A DNA stretch of 5,531 nt from Candidatus Melainabacteria bacterium GWA2_34_9 (lineage in GTDB: Bacteria; Cyanobacteriota; Vampirovibrionia; Gastranaerophilales; UBA9971), in the NCBI GenBank assembly GCA_001784535.1, contig MFRJ01000078.1, forward strand, positions 24,950 through 30,480, written 5' to 3'. Position 1 is the first letter of the stretch; the number at the start of each line of letters is the position of its first letter. The position numbers and the translations under genes are program-made. Under the pieces are notes generated by a model that searched no databases, was not told where the DNA came from, and saw only the letters and a program-made list of their open reading frames with translations. Positions 1 to 3,935 of this stretch are shown one piece after another.

Positions 1-63
1 GTTTGAGGATAAATTCCTTTGTGCGATTAATGATGCCACGTTCGTGTTAACTACTATAGACAC
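1..63 (-). CDS. Second flagellin, N-terminal 21 codons only (cut by window edge)
   Basis: This is the beginning of a flagellin gene reading leftward out of the window. Read from the GTG at 63-61, the peptide starts (M)SIVVNTNVASLIAQRNLS, nearly identical to the start of the complete flagellin upstream (MSIVVNNNIASLIAQRNLS). That segment is the D0 helix, which packs in the filament core and carries the export signal. GTG is chosen as the start because it aligns exactly with the ATG of the neighbour and has a GGGAG ribosome site 7 bases upstream. Many codons differ silently between the two copies, so they are diverged paralogues under protein-level selection and not a recent duplication. No terminator is visible in the 68 bases between the genes, so they may share a transcript. 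The variable and C-terminal parts lie outside the window. Confidence 0.9.
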   Translation of the reverse strand, partial: MSIVVNTNVASLIAQRNLSSN

Positions 64-70
64 TTTCTTT

Positions 71-78
71 CTCCCTTT
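71..78 (-). promoter_or_regulatory. Ribosome binding site of the GTG-started flagellin
   Basis: On the minus strand the sequence AAAGGGAG lies 7 bases upstream of the GTG at 63-61. This spacing and purine core support the GTG as a real start; no in-frame ATG occurs in the visible part of the gene. Confidence 0.75.
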
Positions 79-131
79 ATTAATTGTTTGTATTAACTGT
101 CACTCTATGAACTTATTTGAATTTATTTCTC

Positions 132-995
132 TTATCCGAGTAATTTCAATGCTACTTGAGGTAATGCATTAGCCTGAGCCAGAACACTTGCTGAAGCTTG
201 CTGTAATATTTGATATTTAGTCATGTTTGCAGTTTCTTTTGCCACATCAAGATCTCTTACCCTTGATTCTGCGTTTTGGATGTTTTCATTCATTATGGTA
301 AGGTTTCCAAGAGCACTTTCTAATCTGTTTTGATATGCTCCAAGGTTTGATCTTCTAGTGGTAATGTCACTTAATGCTGCATCAAGAACATCCATATAAA
401 GTCTTATACTATTGCTACTCCATACTGCACCTGTTACATTTAATGTCAGTCCGTTTACACTTGCTGTGGTACCTATACAGGAAACTGTGGCGCGGCCAAG
501 AACATTATTTCCGATTGTAATGGTATTTGTTGAAAGTTCGGAATCCGCTCCTACCTGAAGAACTGCACTTGCTGTACCATCAAGCAATTTTATGTTATTA
601 AATTTTGTTGCTTTTGATATTCTGTCAATATCAGATAATCTTGCGTTAACTTCTGATAAAATCGCATCTTTCTCTACTGAACTGTTTGTGTCGTTTGCTG
701 CTTGTACAGCTAATTCTCTAATCCTTTGAATATTTTCGTTAATTACTGAAAGACTGCTTTCTGCTATTTGAAGTAAATTGATTCCATCCTGAATGTTATT
801 GATGGCTTGTTTGTTGCCTCTGATTTGTCCTCTTAAATTTTCAGAGATTGATAAACCTGCTGCATCATCGGATGCTCTGTTGATTCTGAAACCTGATGAT
901 AATCTTTCGATTGATTTAACTAAGTTTCCTGAGTTGGTTGATAAATTCCTTTGCGCAATTAATGACGCGATGTTGTTGTTCACTACAATTGACAT
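132..995 (-). CDS. Flagellin (flagellar filament subunit), compact form
   Basis: A 287-aa flagellin, the secreted subunit that polymerises into the flagellar filament. The N-terminal D0/D1 helices (about 1-140) contain the family patterns RLSSGFRINRASDDAAGL (31-48) and QRIRELAVQAAN (90-101). The C-terminal D1/D0 helices (about 205-287) contain LGAYQNRLE (218-226), the run from NIQNAESRVRD (238-248), and the typical LLG end. Only about 60 residues (about 145-204) lie between them, so the outer D2/D3 domains are absent. Unusual for a flagellin, this middle part holds a cysteine (Cys173) and a tryptophan (Trp192). The ATG start has an AAGGAGAG site 6 bases upstream. There is no signal peptide, as expected for type III export. 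I assign the family with high confidence but give no symbol (hag/fliC) because two paralogues are present. No sigma-28 or sigma-54 promoter could be recognised upstream. Confidence 0.97.
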   Translation of the reverse strand: MSIVVNNNIASLIAQRNLSTNSGNLVKSIERLSSGFRINRASDDAAGLSISENLRGQIRGNKQAINNIQDGINLLQIAESSLSVINENIQRIRELAVQAANDTNSSVEKDAILSEVNARLSDIDRISKATKFNNIKLLDGTASAVLQVGADSELSTNTITIGNNVLGRATVSCIGTTASVNGLTLNVTGAVWSSNSIRLYMDVLDAALSDITTRRSNLGAYQNRLESALGNLTIMNENIQNAESRVRDLDVAKETANMTKYQILQQASASVLAQANALPQVALKLLG

Positions 996-1001
996 ACAAA
1001 A

Positions 1002-1009
1002 CTCTCCTT
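1002..1009 (-). promoter_or_regulatory. Strong Shine-Dalgarno of the complete flagellin
   Basis: AAGGAGAG on the minus strand, 6 bases from the ATG at 995-993. It is one of the best ribosome binding sites in the window, as expected for a highly expressed structural protein. Confidence 0.85.
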
Positions 1010-1061
1010 GTATTGTAAAATTACGTCCCTGTGATTAAATTTTTGGTAAAAAAGTCCCCCT

Positions 1062-1083
1062 GCTAAATAAACTAGTATTTAGC
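1062..1083. repeat. 8-bp inverted repeat in the flagellin leader/promoter region
   Basis: GCTAAATA and TATTTAGC form perfect 8-base arms around a 6-base centre (AACTAG), 67 bases upstream of the flagellin start codon. It could be an operator for a dimeric regulator or, if transcribed, a hairpin in the 5' leader. A run of five C (G on the mRNA strand) lies next to it at 1056-1060. No known binding-site consensus was recognised. Confidence 0.5.
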
Positions 1084-1282
1084 TTTGGTGCTTTTATTTT
1101 GTTTTAAAAACTTTGTTTTTGTTTTATCTATTTTTCCGAAATGTAATCTTGTTTTCTGTTAAGATTCATTCGAAAAAGAAGATGATAACATCTAAGTCAG
1201 GTATACATTTACCCTTTATTTAATTAAAAACTTTTTAAACTCCACAATTTAATACTCTTTTATTTTATTATTACCTCCCAGT

Positions 1283-1322
1283 AATTTTTATTTTTCTCCC
1301 ACTATTTTTATTTTTCTCCACA
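1283..1322. repeat. Two tandem 20-bp direct repeats ending in CTCC
   Basis: The 16-base sequence ATTTTTATTTTTCTCC occurs at 1284-1299 and again at 1304-1319, a period of exactly 20 bases. The copies end in CAC and ACA respectively. Related CTCC cores lie at 1240-1246 (CTCCACA) and 1275-1281 (CTCCCAG), and an opposite-strand copy (GTGGAGAA) lies at 1383-1390. The T5 tracts spaced along the helix could give intrinsic curvature. The function is unknown; a regulator array upstream of flagellin or rsmE is possible. Confidence 0.6.
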
Positions 1323-1404
1323 TTTAATAAATCGAAACATTGTAAATAATCTTTAATAATTCGTAATAATATACAACTTTTGGTGGAGAAGGGTTTTTTT
1401 GTAA

Positions 1405-1410
1405 TATACT
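1405..1410 (+). promoter_or_regulatory. Possible -10 element for rsmE
   Basis: TATACT, 50 bases upstream of the rsmE start codon, in a suitable AT-rich setting. No good TTGACA-like -35 sits at 16-18 bases upstream; TTGGTG at 1380-1385 would need a 19-base spacer. This is a weak assignment. Confidence 0.3.
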
Positions 1411-1460
1411 GAAAAATAGCATGGAAACTGAATTTTAGACTTTAAGGGAAATTATTATAA

Positions 1461-2204
1461 ATGCCGCAGTTTTTTATAAATAAAGAAAATATTCAGGAAG
1501 ATAAAATTTTAATTACAAATCTATCTGATATTAACCATATAACGAATGTTCTGAGGAACAGAAAAAAGGATAGGCTGATTCTATCGGGACCGGAGAATTT
1601 TGTCTATGAGGCTGAAATAGTCTCCATTAAACCTGATTTAATTGAAGCTCAAATCATAGACAGTTATTTTTCCGATAAAAGGTTAAAAATCAGTATAACC
1701 CTTGCTCAAAGCATAATAAAATCCCAAAAACAGGATTTTATTATACAAAAAGCCACAGAGCTGGGAGTCAGGACAATATTTCCTTTTATAAGCAAAAATA
1801 CTGTGGTTAAGTTTGATTCTGAAAAAGATAAGCTTTTTAAAGTTCAAAGATGGCAAAAAATCGTTTATGAATCAGCAAAACAATGCAAGAGAGGCGATTT
1901 GGCAGAAATTAAGCCTATTTCAATTTTTGATGAAGTTGTAAATCTTGAAAATTTTGATTTAAAAATAATGTGTTCAGAAAAAGAAGCTGCTGTTTCGATA
2001 AAACAGTTTTTGTCGAAAAATAAAGTAGCAGAAAACGCAAATATTCTTCTTGTGATTGGACCTGAAGGCGGGTGGAGCGATAAAGAGATAGATAAATTTA
2101 CTGAAAAAAGCTTTGCGTCTGTGACTTTAGGAAAATTGATTTACAGGGCAGAAACAGCCGCAACAGTTGCAATTTCGCATATAATATATGAATACGAACT
2201 ATAA
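1461..2204 (+). CDS. rsmE: 16S rRNA (uracil-1498-N3)-methyltransferase RsmE
   Basis: This enzyme methylates N3 of U1498 in helix 44 of 16S rRNA, using S-adenosylmethionine, in the cytoplasm on assembled small subunits. The 247 aa match the usual family length. Residues about 1-72 form the PUA-like RNA-binding part, and about 75-247 form the SPOUT (trefoil-knot) domain. Family marks visible are QKATELGV (96-103), the basic SAKQCKRG (138-145), the cofactor-loop motif IGPEGGWSDKEI (199-210) and LGKLIYRAETA (223-233). The ATG is preceded by AAGGGAA about 10 bases upstream, an acceptable ribosome site. The next gene starts 33 bases after the stop with no terminator between, so the two may be co-transcribed. 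In many bacteria rsmE follows prmA; it does not here. Confidence 0.95.
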   Translation: MPQFFINKENIQEDKILITNLSDINHITNVLRNRKKDRLILSGPENFVYEAEIVSIKPDLIEAQIIDSYFSDKRLKISITLAQSIIKSQKQDFIIQKATELGVRTIFPFISKNTVVKFDSEKDKLFKVQRWQKIVYESAKQCKRGDLAEIKPISIFDEVVNLENFDLKIMCSEKEAAVSIKQFLSKNKVAENANILLVIGPEGGWSDKEIDKFTEKSFASVTLGKLIYRAETAATVAISHIIYEYEL

Positions 2205-2237
2205 TTTTAAATAACATTAGGATTAAAAAAATTAATT

Positions 2238-2576
2238 ATGAACATTTTTTTTATTATAAAAATAATAGTTTCAGCCTGTATTATAGCCACAGTATCAGAA
2301 ATAGCCAAGAAATTTCCTTCTGTTGGCGGCTTAATAGCTGCTATGCCGATAACAACACTTCTTTCTATAATTTGGATTTATTATGAAAATAAAGATTTAA
2401 ATTTGATTTCAAATTTTTTGCTATCTGTCATGGCAGGAACATTAATTTCTTTTATATTCTTTATTGCGGCAATATTTTTTATCAAAAAAGGAATGAATTT
2501 TTACCTTACAATCTTTTTAAGTACAGCAATTCTTGGAACATCAGTTTTTATTTATCAAAAGTTTTTTCATTTATAA
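2238..2576 (+). CDS. Small integral membrane protein, DUF3147-like
   Basis: A 112-aa very hydrophobic protein with four predicted membrane helices, roughly residues 2-20, 28-48, 58-82 and 87-106. The segment SEIAKKFPSVGGLIAAMPITTLLSIIWIY (20-48) has a conserved-looking charged stretch followed by a G-x-x-A-x-x-P pattern that resembles DUF3147 (small inner-membrane proteins of unknown role). This family call is from memory of the pattern. There is no cleavable signal peptide and no catalytic motif. The ribosome site is poor: AGGA lies about 15 bases upstream of the ATG. It may therefore depend on translation from rsmE, whose stop is 33 bases upstream. The function is not known. Confidence 0.75.
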   Translation: MNIFFIIKIIVSACIIATVSEIAKKFPSVGGLIAAMPITTLLSIIWIYYENKDLNLISNFLLSVMAGTLISFIFFIAAIFFIKKGMNFYLTIFLSTAILGTSVFIYQKFFHL

Positions 2577-2604
2577 AAGAGGGATTACCACTGCTTACCT
2601 GTTT

Positions 2605-2675
2605 TGTTTTAACGAAACTTAAGAAATATTTGTATTATCCTCTTGAAGCAGGATTGTCCGTTAAAACATTTTTTT
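2605..2675 (+). terminator. Terminator-like long-loop stem followed by T7
   Basis: TGTTTTAACG (2605-2614) pairs perfectly with CGTTAAAACA (2659-2668), directly followed by seven T (2669-2675). The 44-base interior contains a second stem, CTTAAGA against TCTTGAAG with one bulged G. The position after the membrane-protein gene and the T run fit intrinsic termination of the rsmE group. The outer stem is AT-rich and the loop is long, so the strength is uncertain. Confidence 0.4.
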
Positions 2676-2712
2676 AAAATTCCCTGCTAAAATTAAAAAA
2701 GAGGAAAAAATT

Positions 2713-3072
2713 ATGAAACAGCAGAATTTTTTAAAAGGCAAAGCAGGCGAAAACCTCGCTATAAACTTTCTTGAAAAACAGGGGTTTAAAATAATCGAAA
2801 AAAATTGGCGTTTTTCACGTATGGGAGAACTAGATATTATCGCTAAAGACAAAAATACACTTGTTTTTATAGAAGTAAAAGCAAGAAGCTCAAATTTTTT
2901 CGGCAATCCTCTTGAATCGGTTGATGAAAAAAAATTTAATAAAATTCAAAAACTGGCTGAAATTTATTTAACAAAAAATCCAAATATAGATTTTAAGGAC
3001 ATAAGATTTGATTTAATAGGGATTTTGCTTAAAGAAAAACCTGAAATCACTTATTTTAAAGGTGTTTACTAA
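2713..3072 (+). CDS. yraN: YraN/UPF0102 family nuclease-like protein
   Basis: A 119-aa protein of the UPF0102 (YraN) family, predicted to adopt the PD-(D/E)xK restriction-endonuclease fold. The biological role is not firmly established; a DNA-processing job is usually inferred. It shows the family layout: GKAGENLA (9-16) in the first helix, the catalytic-type strand GELDIIA (38-44) with Asp41, then FIEVKARS (52-59) with Glu54 and Lys56, and a late strand FDLIGI (99-104). All putative active-site residues are present and the length is normal. The ATG has AAGAGGA 7 bases upstream. A terminator-like element lies just before it, so it probably has its own promoter, which I could not place. In many genomes yraN is next to rnhB or ribosome-maturation genes; here it follows rsmE and a membrane protein. 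Confidence 0.93.
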   Translation: MKQQNFLKGKAGENLAINFLEKQGFKIIEKNWRFSRMGELDIIAKDKNTLVFIEVKARSSNFFGNPLESVDEKKFNKIQKLAEIYLTKNPNIDFKDIRFDLIGILLKEKPEITYFKGVY

Positions 3073-3097
3073 AAAAATTTTATTTACATAAAAGAAT

Positions 3098-3144
3098 GAG
3101 TTCAGCTAAAGTAAAAACTCACCATTTCCACTTTGGCTGAACTC
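3098..3144. terminator. 14-bp hairpin downstream of yraN (hairpin 1)
   Basis: GAGTTCAGCTAAAG (3098-3111) pairs with CTTTGGCTGAACTC (3131-3144), 14 pairs with one G-U type wobble, around a 19-base loop. It lies 26 bases after the yraN stop. No T run follows on the plus strand, so alone it is not a classic terminator; on the minus strand it is followed by ATTCTTTTAT. It may protect mRNA ends or belong to a structured element together with hairpin 2. Confidence 0.6.
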
Positions 3145-3162
3145 CCGCTTCGCAAAAACGTA

Positions 3163-3207
3163 TCAGGAGATAACTACTACAAGGTTCGTTATCTCCTGAC
3201 TTTGTTT
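3163..3207. terminator. 12-bp hairpin between convergent genes (hairpin 2)
   Basis: TCAGGAGATAAC (3163-3174) pairs perfectly with GTTATCTCCTGA (3188-3199) around a 13-base loop. On the plus strand it is followed by CTTTGTTT, on the minus strand by TACGTTTTT. Both fit intrinsic termination, so this is probably a shared bidirectional terminator for yraN (plus) and the XRE regulator gene (minus, stop at 3254). Confidence 0.6.
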
Positions 3208-3253
3208 ATAATAACTCTTTTTTATTTTAATTTAATTCGACGAAAGTATAATT

Positions 3254-3475
3254 TTATAAAAGTTCGTTCAAAAGTACTTTAATATCAACATCTAAAGCTT
3301 TTGACATTTTTACAATTTTTATAATGGAAGGATTTTGCAGACCTCGTTCTATTAAACTGATATAGGATCTGTCACAACCGACTAAACCAGCCAAATCTTC
3401 CTGAGTAAGCCTTTTTCTTACTCTTTCAAGTTTTATATTTAAACCTAATTTTTCTAAAAATTCTTTTTCTATCAT
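3254..3475 (-). CDS. Small XRE-family (Cro/C1-type) transcriptional regulator
   Basis: A 73-aa protein made almost only of one Cro/C1-type helix-turn-helix domain. The segment from TQEDLAGLVG (24-33) through CDRSYISLIERG (34-45) is the classic HTH, with the recognition helix in DRSYISLIERG, followed by NPSIIKIVKMSKALDVD (48-64). Such stand-alone domains normally bind palindromes as dimers and often control a divergent neighbour and themselves. The family resembles controller proteins of restriction-modification systems and phage Cro, but no methylase or nuclease gene is adjacent. The next gene, 121 bases away, is divergent and encodes an unrecognised 60-aa protein whose promoter carries a palindrome. 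No Shine-Dalgarno is visible before this ATG, suggesting low translation or a different start. The fold is certain; the target is inferred. Confidence 0.9.
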   Translation of the reverse strand: MIEKEFLEKLGLNIKLERVRKRLTQEDLAGLVGCDRSYISLIERGLQNPSIIKIVKMSKALDVDIKVLLNELL

Positions 3476-3492
3476 TCAATTATTTTAATTTC

Positions 3493-3521
3493 TTGACGTC
3501 ACATGCCCTAGATTGTATAAT
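3493..3521 (+). promoter_or_regulatory. Near-consensus sigma-70 promoter for the 60-aa gene
   Basis: TTGACG (3493-3498), a 17-base spacer and TATAAT (3516-3521) differ from the full consensus at one position. Transcription would start near 3528, giving a leader of about 70 bases before the ATG at 3597. It is the best promoter in the window. Confidence 0.8.
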
Positions 3522-3537
3522 CACTTAATATGATTAT
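3517..3537. promoter_or_regulatory. Candidate operator palindrome over the -10 and start site
   Basis: ATAATCA (3517-3523) and TGATTAT (3531-3537) are perfect 7-base inverted arms with a 7-base centre. The site overlaps the -10 box and the expected transcription start of the 60-aa gene. It also overlaps, at 3536-3541, a TATAAT on the minus strand facing the XRE gene. A dimer bound here could repress both directions. That the adjacent XRE protein is the binder is inferred from position. Confidence 0.5.
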
Positions 3538-3583
3538 TATATTCATTTAGAAATGTATACACCGAAAAATCTTTGTAAATACC

Positions 3584-3590
3584 AAAGGAG
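3584..3590 (+). promoter_or_regulatory. Strong Shine-Dalgarno of the 60-aa gene
   Basis: AAAGGAG, 6 bases before the ATG at 3597. Together with the promoter it argues that the small gene is truly expressed. Confidence 0.8.
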
Positions 3591-3596
3591 TTTATT

Positions 3597-3779
3597 ATGT
3601 CAGAAAAAGAAATAACAACTATTACAAATTTACAAAAAGAAATCCTAATAGGAAATATTGGGGATATGCATGCCAGATTAGAAACAATAGTAAACGAAAC
3701 AGATTATTTAAGGGCAAATTTTACAGCAATGAAAATGGTTTTGGACAATACAACAGAAATTACTGTTAAAAATAAATAA
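3597..3779 (+). CDS. Unrecognised 60-aa protein, divergent from the XRE regulator
   Basis: I do not recognise this protein. It is 60 aa, soluble in appearance, rich in Thr, Glu, Asn and Lys, without cysteine, tryptophan, a signal peptide or a membrane segment. Residues about 8-50 look mainly helical with regularly spaced hydrophobics (Leu12, Ile16, Ile18, Ile21, Met24, Leu28, Ile31, Leu38), which could form a coiled coil or helical hairpin. It is very probably real: AAAGGAG sits 6 bases before the ATG, and a near-consensus sigma-70 promoter lies 76 bases upstream. The gene pairs head-to-head with a small XRE regulator and shares a 121-base control region carrying a palindrome, so it is likely the regulated partner. 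A toxin-antitoxin or small regulatory protein role is possible, but nothing in its sequence proves it. Confidence 0.75.
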   Translation: MSEKEITTITNLQKEILIGNIGDMHARLETIVNETDYLRANFTAMKMVLDNTTEITVKNK

Positions 3780-3815
3780 TATTTTAACGAATACGATTTG
3801 GTATTAAAAATAATC

Positions 3816-3824
3816 TTTTACACA
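3816..3824 (+). promoter_or_regulatory. Possible DnaA box upstream of dnaA
   Basis: TTTTACACA differs at one base from the DnaA box consensus TTATNCACA and fits the relaxed consensus. It lies just upstream of the dnaA promoter, where DnaA often represses its own gene. It is a single site in an AT-rich stretch, so chance is a real possibility. Confidence 0.3.
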
Positions 3825-3840
3825 AGTACCTGTTTAAAGC

Positions 3841-3870
3841 TTGTGATGACTGTTTTTGGTATTATATAAT
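3841..3870 (+). promoter_or_regulatory. Probable upstream dnaA promoter
   Basis: TTGTGA (3841-3846), an 18-base spacer and a perfect TATAAT (3865-3870) lie 65 bases before the dnaA start codon. The -35 element overlaps one arm of a small inverted repeat, CACAAG (3821-3826) and CTTGTG (3840-3845). Confidence 0.5.
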
Positions 3871-3917
3871 CTTTCAATAATTTTACGTTTTAATAAATCC
3901 AAAAACATATCTTGGTT

Positions 3918-3926
3918 TGGTATAAA
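3918..3926 (+). promoter_or_regulatory. Extended -10 element right before dnaA
   Basis: TGGTATAAA has the TGn plus TATAAA form of an extended -10 promoter, which can work without a -35 box; none is visible. A transcript would begin near 3932-3934, only a few bases before the ATG at 3936, giving a nearly leaderless mRNA. Confidence 0.4.
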
Positions 3927-3935
3927 ATACATGTC

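Larger units (their letters stand above)
1010..1460. other. Gene-free AT-rich region between flagellin and rsmE
   Basis: About 450 bases with no credible coding sequence on either strand. The left part (1010-1200) is the leader and promoter region of the minus-strand flagellin and holds the inverted repeat at 1062-1083. The middle (1240-1322) holds CTCC-containing repeats. The right part (1323-1460) is very AT-rich, has a T7 run at 1394-1400, and should contain the rsmE promoter. I could not identify a sigma-28, sigma-54 or convincing sigma-70 promoter for the flagellin. Confidence 0.8.

Noticed and set aside
793..1038. Open frame of 81 codons on the plus strand.
   Set aside because: It lies antisense to the well-supported flagellin N-terminus and has no recognisable motif or ribosome site.
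1181..1192. GATG-ATAA-CATC mini-palindrome in the flagellin upstream region.
   Set aside because: Arms of only 4-5 bases are expected by chance in a region of this length.
1283..1322. CRISPR-like repeat pair.
   Set aside because: Two low-complexity T-rich copies directly adjacent with no spacers; not a CRISPR array.
1240..1460. Chromosomal replication origin in the AT-rich gap.
   Set aside because: Only relaxed DnaA-box matches are present, with no cluster of good boxes and no dnaN nearby; kept as a possibility in a finding, not as a feature.
2661..2906. Open frame on the minus strand over the start of yraN.
   Set aside because: It is antisense to a clear YraN protein; the Phe/Lys-rich composition is that expected of an AT-rich shadow frame.
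3765..3788. Inverted repeat GTTAAAA/TTTTAAC at the end of the 60-aa gene as a terminator.
   Set aside because: Only seven nearly all A-T pairs and no T run afterwards; too weak to call.
3912..3935. Eight-codon N-terminal extension of DnaA from a TTG at 3912.
   Set aside because: The added residues (VWYKIHV) are unlike DnaA starts, no ribosome site precedes the TTG, and the stretch overlaps the extended -10 element.
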